Assembly (NCBI GenBank): GCA_946409545.1 | Contig: CAMJWT010000016.1 | Span: 1-41,229 of the forward strand | Direction of reading: 5' to 3' | From: RUG12783 sp946409545 | GTDB lineage: Bacteria > Bacillota_I > Bacilli_A > RF39 > UBA660 | Length of the DNA stretch: 41,229 nucleotides | Program-made: the position numbers and the translations under genes | Notes under the pieces: model-generated | What the model saw: only the letters and a program-made list of their open reading frames with translations | Database searches by the model: none | What the model was told of the DNA's origin: nothing | Part shown: piece after piece, positions 31,334 through 39,342 of the stretch | Layout: each line of letters starts with the position of its first letter | How positions within the stretch are numbered: position 1 is the stretch's first letter

Positions 31334-31364
31334 ATAAAAATAAAAGAAGATTAATCTCTTCTTT
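31334..31364 (-). terminator. Terminator after the start-less exported gene
   Basis: AAAGAAGA (31343-31350) pairs with TCTTCTTT (31357-31364). T-rich sequence on the minus strand follows the hairpin. It overlaps the stop codon at 31363-31365. A T-rich run on the other side makes it usable in both directions. Confidence 0.75.
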
Positions 31365-31827
31365 ATTTTTTTATTTTTAAAACAATTTTAGCATCATTAC
31401 TACCATTTGATCGATCATAGATATATTTAGCTCCCCATGATGAAACAATTATTTCACCATCAGAGGTTCTTCCAATAACATATACATAATGGGATTCAAC
31501 ACTAGTTAATTTATCTATAATGTTACCGTTACTATCGAGTTTATATAAATCAAAGTTAGATGCTGCGATAATATCACCAGTATTAAAGTTTCGAACGTTA
31601 TATGAAAAATTAATACTACATTGAATTTTATATTTTTTTAAGAATTCTTTTAAATAACCGAATCTATTTTCTGATGGAACACCAAAATAGTAATCATCAT
31701 AATTTGCAATGATAGATGACGTGCTATATTTATTAGTTTCAGCATCAGTAAGAACTGGTGTAAGTGATATACTAGCTATTAAAAGGGCACTTAATAATTT
31801 CTTATTAATACTTTTTATTTTCTTAAT
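31363..31827 (-). CDS. Exported protein without a canonical start codon (ATT proposed)
   Basis: The minus strand has an open frame of 154 codons that contains no ATG, GTG or TTG at all, so start-based gene finders miss it. Taken from ATT at 31827 it reads as a normal exported protein: basic KKIKSINKK, hydrophobic LLSALLIASISLTPVLTDA (residues 11-29), then a mature part with SSIIANYDDYYFG, ESHYVYVIGRTSDGEIIVSSWG (His 113; 22 residues in two strands) and KIVLKIKK. The His-containing strand pair resembles the last third of C39-like cysteine peptidases, but no upstream Cys box exists. It overlaps the kinase gene end by 13 bases, so translation may be coupled. It is either a gene with a rare start or a decayed one; no ribosome binding site is visible. 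Confidence 0.5.
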   Translation of the reverse strand: MKKIKSINKKLLSALLIASISLTPVLTDAETNKYSTSSIIANYDDYYFGVPSENRFGYLKEFLKKYKIQCSINFSYNVRNFNTGDIIAASNFDLYKLDSNGNIIDKLTSVESHYVYVIGRTSDGEIIVSSWGAKYIYDRSNGSNDAKIVLKIKK

Positions 31828-32417
31828 ACTTTATTATTTTTTATTTTTTCTATTTCATTCTTAGCAACTTCAAATACTTCATCCATAGATAAATGTGTTG
31901 TATCAATTATTAAGATATTTTTATCTGGATGTTCTTTGATTAAATAAAATGTTTCATCATAACTAAAATTATTTAATGATTGATTCATGAGATAAGTATC
32001 ACTATTACTTTTTTTTCTTAATCTATTAAGTCTTTCATTACGATCACAATAAAGAAGAATTGATAAATCAAAAAGTAAACCTTGTTTAATTAATGTTTCA
32101 TATAGTTCTTTAGTATTGCTATTACCATTTTCTAAATATGAAGTTAATAAACCTCCATTTAGAATAATATTTTGATTCTTCATTGTTTTTTGAAAATAAA
32201 CAAGACTAAGAGTAGAGTAATATGCATTTAAAAAATCAGAATTAATGTTTGAAATATTTTCTTGCATCTTTTCAATTATTTGCTTATTTAAAGGAATAAA
32301 CTGATTATAAAAATGAGATATTGGTTTATCCATAAATACATAATCATAATAAGCTGATAAGTTTCTTGCTAATGTTGATTTGCCACTGCCATCTAAACCA
32401 TCAATTGTGATAACCAT
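31815..32417 (-). CDS. Deoxynucleoside/thymidylate kinase-like P-loop kinase
   Basis: A 200-residue minus-strand protein with an N-terminal P-loop GLDGSGKST (residues 7-15), in the fold of thymidylate and deoxynucleoside kinases. ILLYCDRNERLNRLRKK supplies the LID/arginine region (D-R-x5-R pattern) and a final ILIIDTTHLSMDEVF strand-helix is typical. Probably phosphorylates a nucleoside or nucleotide; the substrate is uncertain, since the DRS/DRH block is not clear. AGGTGGTGA precedes the ATG. It is transcribed from a promoter diverging from the 32518 gene. Confidence 0.75.
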   Translation of the reverse strand: MVITIDGLDGSGKSTLARNLSAYYDYVFMDKPISHFYNQFIPLNKQIIEKMQENISNINSDFLNAYYSTLSLVYFQKTMKNQNIILNGGLLTSYLENGNSNTKELYETLIKQGLLFDLSILLYCDRNERLNRLRKKSNSDTYLMNQSLNNFSYDETFYLIKEHPDKNILIIDTTHLSMDEVFEVAKNEIEKIKNNKVLRK

Positions 32418-32437
32418 TATTTCACCACCTAAATGAT

Positions 32438-32465
32438 ATTATAGCTTAATCTTTAAGATATTCAA
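32438..32465 (-). promoter_or_regulatory. Promoter of the kinase gene
   Basis: Minus strand: TTGAAT (32460-32465), 16-nt spacer, TATAAT (32438-32443). It is back to back with the + strand promoter at 32472-32500. Confidence 0.7.
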
Positions 32466-32471
32466 TATTTG

Positions 32472-32500
32472 TTGTAAATGTATGTGAATTTATATATAAT
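32472..32500 (+). promoter_or_regulatory. Promoter of the 32518 gene
   Basis: TTGTAA (32472-32477), 17-nt spacer, TATAAT (32495-32500); GGTGAT then lies three bases before ATG 32518, so the leader is about 10 nt. Confidence 0.65.
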
Positions 32501-32517
32501 AAAGAACTGGTGATTTT

Positions 32518-33135
32518 ATGATTTATCATGAACATTATGGAAATATAGAAAATATTAAAAAAATTTTTAGTATGAAATTTAAAAATGATTTTCCTAATGT
32601 AGATTTAATTACAGATGAATTTTTATCAGTTATTGTTAGTGGATACGATGATATGATTGAAATATATGGTAAAGCTAAATCTTTATTATGTCCACAGAAG
32701 ATGGTCGTTGAAGATTTATATGTTTATATCTTATCAATGAAAATGGTTATTTCAAGTGCTTTTATTAATTATTATGCTGATAGTTATTTTTCTCAATGTA
32801 ATGCTGAAAATTTTCCCAAAAAAGTACGTGACTTAATATATACAATGATTAATCTTGGTAAATGGGCAACTGAATGTGGTCAAAAAAAATATAGAGAGAT
32901 TGTAGAAAATTTACCAATAATATCAATTATTATTTCTTATTTATATGCTAATGATATTAATGATTATAGTATATTAGAAAACTTTTTAGTTAACTATGAT
33001 TATTATTTAAAAAAATTAAATTTATATAGAATAGATTTCGAACATAACGAATTATACCAACTTCCATATGAAGTTATCTTCAATAATGTAGAAGCTTTAT
33101 TTGAAAAAAATAATAGTGGCATAATAGTTAAATAA
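32518..33135 (+). CDS. Hypothetical helical protein
   Basis: 205 residues, not recognised. No signal peptide; the sequence looks globular and helical, with a hydrophobic stretch (LPIISIIISYLYA) at about residues 143-155 too short to be a clear membrane helix. It contains several aromatic clusters (AFINYYADSYFSQCN). GGTGAT lies three bases before the ATG. It diverges from the kinase gene at 32417 and has about 60 bases to the next gene without a clear terminator. Confidence 0.7.
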   Translation: MIYHEHYGNIENIKKIFSMKFKNDFPNVDLITDEFLSVIVSGYDDMIEIYGKAKSLLCPQKMVVEDLYVYILSMKMVISSAFINYYADSYFSQCNAENFPKKVRDLIYTMINLGKWATECGQKKYREIVENLPIISIIISYLYANDINDYSILENFLVNYDYYLKKLNLYRIDFEHNELYQLPYEVIFNNVEALFEKNNSGIIVK

Positions 33136-33196
33136 ATAGCGATTTAGAATTGATAAATGAATTAAAAAATGTTATTCTTATTATACGGAGAGTAAA

Positions 33197-33871
33197 ATGA
33201 AAAGTAATAATAAGAAAAAATATATGATAATTAGTTTAGTTTTATTAGGAGTATCAATTATTTATACAATACTTATTAAATATGTTGATGTTAAAGCAAT
33301 TGGACCTCAAAATACTGAAGTAGGTTTTGCAACTTTAAATAAGTTTGTAAAAGGATTATTACCATATAATGAAACTTTTTATAAAATATCTAAATATGCA
33401 GGAGTATTACCATTTGGTTTTGTTGGTGTATATGGTCTAATGGGATTAATAAATTTAATAAAGAGTAAAAGTTTTAAAAAAGTAGATAAAAGATTTTATG
33501 TTTTAGCACTATTTTATGTTATCTTTGTAGGTCTTTATATTTTCTTTGAAAATGTTGTTATTAATTATCGACCAGTAATAAAAGATATGGTTATTGAAGC
33601 TTCATATCCATCAACCCATACACTTCTTGCAATTTGTTTATGTGGTACATCATTATTAGTTAGTAAAAATTTTATTAAAAATAAAACTCTTAAAATATTA
33701 TTTGATATAGCAGCTTGGGGATTAATGGTATTAATTGTTGTTACAAGATTAATATCTGGCGTTCATTGGGCTAGTGATATTATTGGTGGCATCATTATAT
33801 CTCTTACATACTTATCATTCTTTAAGTGTAGTTTATTACATTTATATGAACGTGAATTAACGATAGAATAG
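33197..33871 (+). CDS. PAP2-family membrane phosphatase
   Basis: A 224-residue membrane protein with about six helices. Phosphatase motifs are present: NYRPVIKD (end of motif 1), SYPSTHT (motif 2, with Thr where PSGH is usual) and RLISGVHWASDIIGG (motif 3 with the nucleophilic His). The family removes phosphate from lipids such as undecaprenyl diphosphate or phosphatidic acid. Its active site would face outward. GGAGAG precedes the ATG; a hairpin terminator overlaps its stop. Confidence 0.88.
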   Translation: MKSNNKKKYMIISLVLLGVSIIYTILIKYVDVKAIGPQNTEVGFATLNKFVKGLLPYNETFYKISKYAGVLPFGFVGVYGLMGLINLIKSKSFKKVDKRFYVLALFYVIFVGLYIFFENVVINYRPVIKDMVIEASYPSTHTLLAICLCGTSLLVSKNFIKNKTLKILFDIAAWGLMVLIVVTRLISGVHWASDIIGGIIISLTYLSFFKCSLLHLYERELTIE

Positions 33872-33884
33872 TCTATCGTTTTTT
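33860..33884 (+). terminator. Terminator of the PAP2 gene
   Basis: ACGATAGA (33860-33867), ATAG loop, TCTATCGT (33872-33879), T run to 33884. TATAAT of the next gene begins at 33887. Confidence 0.85.
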
Positions 33885-33907
33885 GTTATAATGATTTTGG
33901 TGTTAGT

Positions 33908-35002
33908 ATGGAATTTTTTAAAAAGTATTATATTTATATTATTCTTTTAGTATTTTCCATTTTTTCAATAGTCTTTGTTTATAATGATTATTTCTTATAT
34001 AAAACACCTATTCTTAAAATAGATGAAATAATAGAAGAAAAGTATGAATCGAGTATTCATAATGAAGATTATTATAAACAAAAGATTACGGGAACTATTC
34101 AAAATGGTAAATTTAAAGGAAAAAAAGTAACCGTAAACAATTTAAGATCTTCTTCAGGTGTTTATGATATTCAAGTTCATAAAAATACGGAACTTATGTT
34201 GCAAATATCAAGTGATATGGAAAATATCTCAATTGTTAATGTTAAACGTGATAAATATTTAGTAATTTTATTAGTTTTATTTGTTGATTCTATTATCATT
34301 GTTGCTGGTAAAAAAGGTTTAAAAACGATTATAAGTTTATTAATAAATATTTTTGTTTCAGCTTTAACAATTTTAGTATTTAATAAATATTATAATAAAT
34401 TTAATATGTTGTTAATCTATTTATTTGTATCAATAATATTTATTGTCTTATCTCTTATTATTACCAATAAGAAAAGTAAAAAGAGATTAGCTGCTATTAT
34501 ATCAAGTATTGTTTCTTTATTTATTTCTTTTGGATTTTGTTATTTAATAATAAAAATATATGGTAAAGATTTATATATTTGGTCAATGGAATATATTGAA
34601 GTAGTATCTGATTATGAAAATTATTTCTTTGTAAGTATTTTACTTAGTGGTTTAGGCGCTATTATGGATATTGCCATAACGATTTCTTCATCATTAAATG
34701 AGTTAATCATTAAGAATAAAAATATCAAGAAAACCAAATTATTAAAATCAGGTAAAGAAATAGGTAAAGATATTGTTGGTACGATGTCTAATGTTATGTT
34801 ATATACATGTTTTACACCAATAATTCCAATGTTATTTCTTGCTGTTAAGAATAATATGACCATTGGTAATGCCATATCCTATTATGGTGAACTTGAACTT
34901 GTAACTGTTTTATGTAGTTGTATAAGTATTGTTTTAGCAATACCTCTATCACTTCTTGTTAGTTCATTTATTTTAACAAAGAGAGGTGATAAAAATGATT
35001 AA
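33908..35002 (+). CDS. YibE/F-family membrane protein, first copy
   Basis: A 364-residue integral membrane protein. It has an N-terminal helix, an outside beta-rich domain (residues about 40-115, TGTIQNGKFKGKKVTVNNL) and then seven or more helices with the family segment GAIMDIAITISSSLNELI and GKEIGKDIVGTMSNVMLY. The family is conserved in Firmicutes but its transport or other role is not established. It overlaps the next gene, a second member, by eight bases, and both likely form one complex. Confidence 0.85.
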   Translation: MEFFKKYYIYIILLVFSIFSIVFVYNDYFLYKTPILKIDEIIEEKYESSIHNEDYYKQKITGTIQNGKFKGKKVTVNNLRSSSGVYDIQVHKNTELMLQISSDMENISIVNVKRDKYLVILLVLFVDSIIIVAGKKGLKTIISLLINIFVSALTILVFNKYYNKFNMLLIYLFVSIIFIVLSLIITNKKSKKRLAAIISSIVSLFISFGFCYLIIKIYGKDLYIWSMEYIEVVSDYENYFFVSILLSGLGAIMDIAITISSSLNELIIKNKNIKKTKLLKSGKEIGKDIVGTMSNVMLYTCFTPIIPMLFLAVKNNMTIGNAISYYGELELVTVLCSCISIVLAIPLSLLVSSFILTKRGDKND

Positions 35003-35738
35003 GATTTTATCAATAATCTTTTTAATTCTTTTACTTTTAGTTGGAAGAGTTAGAGGATTAAAAACTTTTCTTACTTTCTATTTAAGTTTATTTTTAATAA
35101 TTATCTATTTATTCTTAATGGCACTTGGCTTTGATTCAATTATTGTTTCAATAATTATATGTATTTTATCTAGTGTTGTATCATTATTTTTATTAAATGG
35201 TTATAATTTAAAAACAAAAGCTGCTTTTAGATCAATAATGGTTGTTTTAATCTTTATTTTTACTATTACATACTTAATTGGTAGTAATGCTAATATCCAA
35301 GGATTTTCTATGGAGTCAATTGAATCAATTGGAGGTTTCTCACATGATATTAATTATGATATGACAAAACTTTTTATTGGTATGTATTTAGTTTGTGCGA
35401 TTGGTACTATTATTGATACTTCAATATCCATTTCATCGGCCTTAAATGAAGTTTATATTAATAATAAAAAACTTAATCAAAAAGAATTATTTTTATCAGG
35501 GATGAATATTGGACGTGATATTTTAGCAACAACAATTAATACACTATTCTTTGCCCTTGTAAGTGCTTTTATAGGTTTCATGATGTGGCATCGTGAAGCT
35601 GATATTGAATTTATTATTAATTATTCATCTTTTGTTCAAAGAGTTTTTGAATTATTTATTGCTTTTATTGGTTCAATATTAGTTATTCCAATATCATCAT
35701 TTATTAGTTCTAAAATGTTATTAACGGAGGAAAAATAA
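34995..35738 (+). CDS. YibE/F-family membrane protein, second copy
   Basis: A 247-residue integral membrane protein lacking the outside domain of its neighbour but keeping the family core GTIIDTSISISSALNEVYIN and GMNIGRDILATTINTLFFA. ATG 34995 is chosen because GAGGTGAT (34983-34990) precedes it; GTG 34986 lies within that site. Translation is coupled to both the previous gene (overlap) and the next (shared base). The tandem pair of a long and a short member is usual for this family. Confidence 0.85.
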   Translation: MIKILSIIFLILLLLVGRVRGLKTFLTFYLSLFLIIIYLFLMALGFDSIIVSIIICILSSVVSLFLLNGYNLKTKAAFRSIMVVLIFIFTITYLIGSNANIQGFSMESIESIGGFSHDINYDMTKLFIGMYLVCAIGTIIDTSISISSALNEVYINNKKLNQKELFLSGMNIGRDILATTINTLFFALVSAFIGFMMWHREADIEFIINYSSFVQRVFELFIAFIGSILVIPISSFISSKMLLTEEK

Positions 35739-36250
35739 TGGATTATATTATTAGAAAAAGTACTGAAACTGATATGCATGATTTAGCAACATTAGTAGCA
35801 ACAGTATGGAATGAAACATATAAAGGAATTGTTCCCGATGATTATCTAGATAATATGTATAAAAATGTTGATAATATGGCAACAAGATACCGAGAAAACA
35901 ATAAAGTTACTAAAGATATCTATGAATATTTATTATTTATTGATAATGAATTAAGTGGCTTTATGCGATTTGGTAAAAGTGAAACAGAACCTAATATGGG
36001 AGAAATATATGCTTTATATGTTTTAGCAAAATATCACAAAAAAGGTTTTGGTAAAATATTAGTTAATTTGGCTATCAAAGAATTAAAGAAAATGGGATTT
36101 GATAAAATGATAATCGCATGTCTTGTTGGTAATCCTACTAATGAATTCTATAAACATATTGGTGGTAAATACTATAAAGAAGGTTTATTTAAAAAATTAA
36201 ATATAAAAGAAAATATTTATCTATTTGAAGATATAAAGGAGTTAAAATGA
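35738..36250 (+). CDS. GNAT-family N-acetyltransferase
   Basis: A 170-residue acetyltransferase. It starts YIIRKSTETDMHDLATLVATVW and has the acetyl-CoA motif A in IYALYVLAKYHKKGFGKILV (the last residues give the R/Q-x-x-G-x-G/A-like KKGFGK loop), followed by GFDKMIIACLVGNPTNEFYKHIG. Substrate unknown. Its ATG shares a base with the previous stop and its stop overlaps the next ATG (ATGA), so it belongs to a tightly coupled operon. Confidence 0.9.
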   Translation: MDYIIRKSTETDMHDLATLVATVWNETYKGIVPDDYLDNMYKNVDNMATRYRENNKVTKDIYEYLLFIDNELSGFMRFGKSETEPNMGEIYALYVLAKYHKKGFGKILVNLAIKELKKMGFDKMIIACLVGNPTNEFYKHIGGKYYKEGLFKKLNIKENIYLFEDIKELK

Positions 36251-36687
36251 AAATTTTTATTTATTATAGTTTATCAGGTAATGGTGATAAAATTGCAAAT
36301 GATCTTATGCAAAAAGGTATTGATATAAGAAAGGTGTTATTAGAAAAAGATATGCCTAAAAGTAAGGCAGGTAGTCTTTTAAAAGGTGGCTTTTTAGCAA
36401 GTATTAATTATAAGAGTAAACTAAAAGATTTTAATGATAATATTGATAGTTATGATGAAGTTATTATTGGTTCTCCTATTTGGAATAGTAGACTATCATC
36501 TCCTATTAATACAGTATTATCGAAATTAGATTTAACTAATAAGAAAGTTACTTTTATTCTTTATAGTGCAAGTGGTAAAGATAATAAAGCTATGGAAAAA
36601 ATTAAAAAGATTTATCCAGAAGCAAATATTATTAATTTATGTGAACCATTAAAAAATGATTTTAGTGATAAATTAAGTAATATCTAA
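36247..36687 (+). CDS. Flavodoxin-like protein
   Basis: A 146-residue flavodoxin-fold protein. FIYYSLSGNGDKIANDL gives the FMN phosphate loop (S-x-S/T-G-N), EVIIGSPIWNSRLSSPIN the second FMN loop with the usual Trp, and VTFILYSASGKD the third. Likely an electron carrier or quinone/flavin oxidoreductase. It is the last gene of the YibE/F-GNAT operon and is followed by a terminator. Confidence 0.88.
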   Translation: MKIFIYYSLSGNGDKIANDLMQKGIDIRKVLLEKDMPKSKAGSLLKGGFLASINYKSKLKDFNDNIDSYDEVIIGSPIWNSRLSSPINTVLSKLDLTNKKVTFILYSASGKDNKAMEKIKKIYPEANIINLCEPLKNDFSDKLSNI

Positions 36688-36704
36688 CTTTACAATTAAT
36701 AGTA

Positions 36705-36738
36705 AATAGAAAGTTTTTATACTTTCTATTTTATTTTA
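36705..36738 (+). terminator. Terminator after the flavodoxin gene
   Basis: AATAGAAAGT (36705-36714), TTTTAT loop, ACTTTCTATT (36721-36730), T-rich tail. Confidence 0.8.
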
Positions 36739-36780
36739 TTAAGAATATTCCTATGTTAGAATGATAATAGAGGATAGAAT

Positions 36781-37794
36781 ATGATAATAAGAATCGTTAT
36801 ATTAACAATTTTATTAATCTTTTTATTGTGTTTAGTTAGAAGAAATACTAAATCTTTAACTAAAAGTGTTTTTATTGTCTTTGCAATTTTATTAGTACCA
36901 GCAATGATTAAGTATTTCTTAAATGATTATTATGATTATAGTAACTTAGAAATAAAAATAGATGAAGTTAATGAAAAATTAAAAACTATTAATCAGTCTC
37001 TTAAAGAAACAATGGAGAGAAAAGAAAAGATTGATTATTATCTAGATAAATATGATTATCATGAATTAGAATCGAAAAAAGAAGAATATATTAAAGAAAA
37101 AAATCATTTAGATAATATTTATTCTGAAAAAGAAAATGTATTATCATTAAAGAGCAATACATATAATGAATTATTATTAGAATATGATTCTTTAATTAAA
37201 AATAAATATATGCTTCAAGGTTTTATGACATATAATCAATTTCCAGATTATCCTAATGGTTGTGAAGCCGTATCATTATATATGATTTTAAAATATTATA
37301 AAGTAAATGTTAATATCGATGATCTTGTAGATAAATTAGCAAAAGGAGATGCGCCACATTTAGAGAATGGTATGTTAAGAGGAGCTGATCCTGAAATTGA
37401 ATATGTTGGTAATCCTCGTGAAACTAATGGTAAAGGATATGGTGTCTATACAGGTCCAATAATTGAACTCGCTAACAAATATAAAAAAGGAATGAAAGAC
37501 TTAACAGGAACAAGTCTTTATGAAATATTAAAAATTGTTAAGACTGGTAAACCCGTTCAAGTATGGGCATCAGTTGGTATGAAGAATACAAGAGTATGTA
37601 TTAGTTGGTTAACAAATAAAAATAGAAGAGTAAGTTGGATGTGTGGCTTACATAGTCTAGTTATCATTGGCTTTACCGGTGATAAAGTTATTACATCAGA
37701 TCCATATACAGGTAAGATTGAATATTATAATCGTACTAGATTTGAAAAGATGTTTAATCAATATGGAAAGAGGGCGGTTTATTATGAAGAATAA
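36781..37794 (+). CDS. Membrane-anchored C39-like cysteine peptidase
   Basis: A 337-residue protein. It has two close N-terminal membrane helices (about 2-18 and 28-46), a long coiled coil (about 53-145, KIDEVNEKLKTINQSLKETM onward) and a C-terminal papain-like C39 domain from about residue 150. Catalytic residues are visible: Cys 161 in PNGCEAVSLYM, His 291 in MCGLHSLVIIGF and Asp 307 in TSDPYTG. C39-like peptidases cut peptides or wall cross-bridges; the target here is unknown. It overlaps the next gene by 11 bases. Confidence 0.85.
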   Translation: MIIRIVILTILLIFLLCLVRRNTKSLTKSVFIVFAILLVPAMIKYFLNDYYDYSNLEIKIDEVNEKLKTINQSLKETMERKEKIDYYLDKYDYHELESKKEEYIKEKNHLDNIYSEKENVLSLKSNTYNELLLEYDSLIKNKYMLQGFMTYNQFPDYPNGCEAVSLYMILKYYKVNVNIDDLVDKLAKGDAPHLENGMLRGADPEIEYVGNPRETNGKGYGVYTGPIIELANKYKKGMKDLTGTSLYEILKIVKTGKPVQVWASVGMKNTRVCISWLTNKNRRVSWMCGLHSLVIIGFTGDKVITSDPYTGKIEYYNRTRFEKMFNQYGKRAVYYEE

Positions 37795-38149
37795 AACATT
37801 TGATTTTGTTATTATTGTTTTTGTTGCTATTGTAATAAACGTTGTAGCTTTATTTCCAGAATTAAATAAATATTTAAAATATCAAATGGATTTAGAATTG
37901 TATCAAGATACAAGTGTGTTATTAAATGATAAAGCTTATGAAGATGAATTATTATTAGGAGAATTACACGAAGAAGAAATAAAAAATAAAATAATAATTG
38001 AGTTATCTGATGAAGTAGAAGATCTCGTTAATAAAATAAGAAATCGTTATAATGATATTGAAAACCAAAATAATGAAATATCTGATTTAAATAAAAAAAT
38101 AACTAGTCAAACCAAAACGAATAATAGTATTAAAGAACTATTTGAGTAA
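37784..38149 (+). CDS. Coiled-coil membrane protein, partner of the C39-like peptidase
   Basis: 121 residues: one N-terminal membrane helix (TFDFVIIVFVAIVINVVALF, about 5-24) and a long coiled coil to the end (NKIRNRYNDIENQNNEISDL...). ATG 37784 follows AGAGGGCGG and overlaps the peptidase end; the longer frame from 37667 would lie wholly within the peptidase gene. Shared topology (membrane helix plus coiled coil) and coupling suggest the two proteins interact. No enzyme domain. Confidence 0.8.
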   Translation: MKNKTFDFVIIVFVAIVINVVALFPELNKYLKYQMDLELYQDTSVLLNDKAYEDELLLGELHEEEIKNKIIIELSDEVEDLVNKIRNRYNDIENQNNEISDLNKKITSQTKTNNSIKELFE

Positions 38150-38152
38150 CCC

Positions 38153-38180
38153 TTGATTTATTTCCTGTTATTTATATAAT
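38153..38180 (+). promoter_or_regulatory. Promoter of the HTH regulator gene
   Basis: TTGATT (38153-38158), 16-nt spacer, TATAAT (38175-38180); AAGGAG precedes the ATG. Confidence 0.65.
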
Positions 38181-38215
38181 AAATTTTATAAACTTATCTT
38201 GAAAAAGGAGATTTT

Positions 38216-39295
38216 ATGAATCAAGAAAGAATAGGTAAATTTATTGCTAAAAAAAGAAAAGATAAGAAATTAACACAAAGTGAATTAGCAGAGAAACTTA
38301 ATGTATCTGATAAAACAGTTGGTAATTGGGAAAATGGAAGAAATATGCCAGATTTATCATTATTTAAACCATTATGTGATGAACTGGGAATAAGTATTAA
38401 CGAATTATTAAGTGGAGAAGAGATAAAGAAAGCAGATTATCAAGAAAGATTAGAAGAAAATATTGTTAATACTATAGATTATTCAACAAAGAAGATAAAT
38501 AAATATGGTAATACGATAGGTTTATTACTTGTTATTTTTGGACTTTTTATTTCAATGTCTGCCATTATGATTTTTCCTAGTGAAAGTAGTTGGAGTGGCT
38601 TTTATTCTGTCTTTGGAATTATTATCTTTGTAATTGGTATATCGAAGTTAACAAATAAAATGAAATATAGTAAAAGATTATTATTAATCTTTACAATTTT
38701 TATTGGCGTAATTGGTATTATGTTTTTAATGGATTATATTAACGTTAAAAATAATAATCAAGCTCCAATGTTTAGAGGCGATACAACATATTTAGAAAAC
38801 ATAACAATTTATGATACACCATTTTATGATGTTGTCCTTTGTGAAAAAGGTACTATTTATGAACAATATAATATTGTAAAAAACAATAAGATAAACTTTG
38901 AAAATGTTTATGAATATTGTTTAGTTAATAAAATACAAAGATTTAGAAAAATAATAAATGATAATTATGAAAAAATTAATGGTATTAGAATTGCTAAAAT
39001 GACTGATAGAGTAGATAGTGAACACAGTTACGCTACAACTTTTCAAAAAGGATATTATGAAGTATATAAAGATATTCATAATGAAGCTGATATTAAAACA
39101 ATTATTCAAACTTTGAAAAGATGTAATTATCCACATATTACTAATCTTCCTGGTTATAGTTATTTATTTCAATTATTTGTTGATGATAATGTAATTCTTG
39201 AATTTGATTTTGGTTCTCTTTATACTGATACAGAGAGTATATATATTAGTTTCACAGAAAAAGATCAAGATATTTTAAAGAGTTTTATTAATTAA
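38216..39295 (+). CDS. Membrane-bound HTH regulator with exported C-domain
   Basis: A 359-residue protein. Residues 1-65 are a Cro/C1-type HTH (IGKFIAKKRKDKKLTQSELA, VSDKTVGNWENGRNMPD). Three membrane helices follow (about 98-118, 125-142 and 152-172), then a C-terminal domain of about 185 residues (TTYLENITIYDTPFYDVVL... to EKDQDILKSFIN) on the far side or at the membrane face. This layout makes it a one-component receptor that binds DNA from the membrane. Signal and targets are unknown; nearby genes in the same direction are candidates. Confidence 0.85.
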   Translation: MNQERIGKFIAKKRKDKKLTQSELAEKLNVSDKTVGNWENGRNMPDLSLFKPLCDELGISINELLSGEEIKKADYQERLEENIVNTIDYSTKKINKYGNTIGLLLVIFGLFISMSAIMIFPSESSWSGFYSVFGIIIFVIGISKLTNKMKYSKRLLLIFTIFIGVIGIMFLMDYINVKNNNQAPMFRGDTTYLENITIYDTPFYDVVLCEKGTIYEQYNIVKNNKINFENVYEYCLVNKIQRFRKIINDNYEKINGIRIAKMTDRVDSEHSYATTFQKGYYEVYKDIHNEADIKTIIQTLKRCNYPHITNLPGYSYLFQLFVDDNVILEFDFGSLYTDTESIYISFTEKDQDILKSFIN

Positions 39296-39317
39296 GTAGG
39301 TTTATCCTACTTTTTTT
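39294..39317 (+). terminator. Terminator of the HTH regulator gene
   Basis: AAGTAGG (39294-39300), TTTAT loop, CCTACTT (39306-39312), T run. Confidence 0.9.
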
Positions 39318-39342
39318 GATAAAATAAAGTTAAGGAGTTAAT

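Noticed and set aside
37667..37783. Upstream extension of the 37784 gene
   Set aside because: It lies wholly inside the peptidase gene in another frame; the ribosome binding site and membrane start are at 37784.
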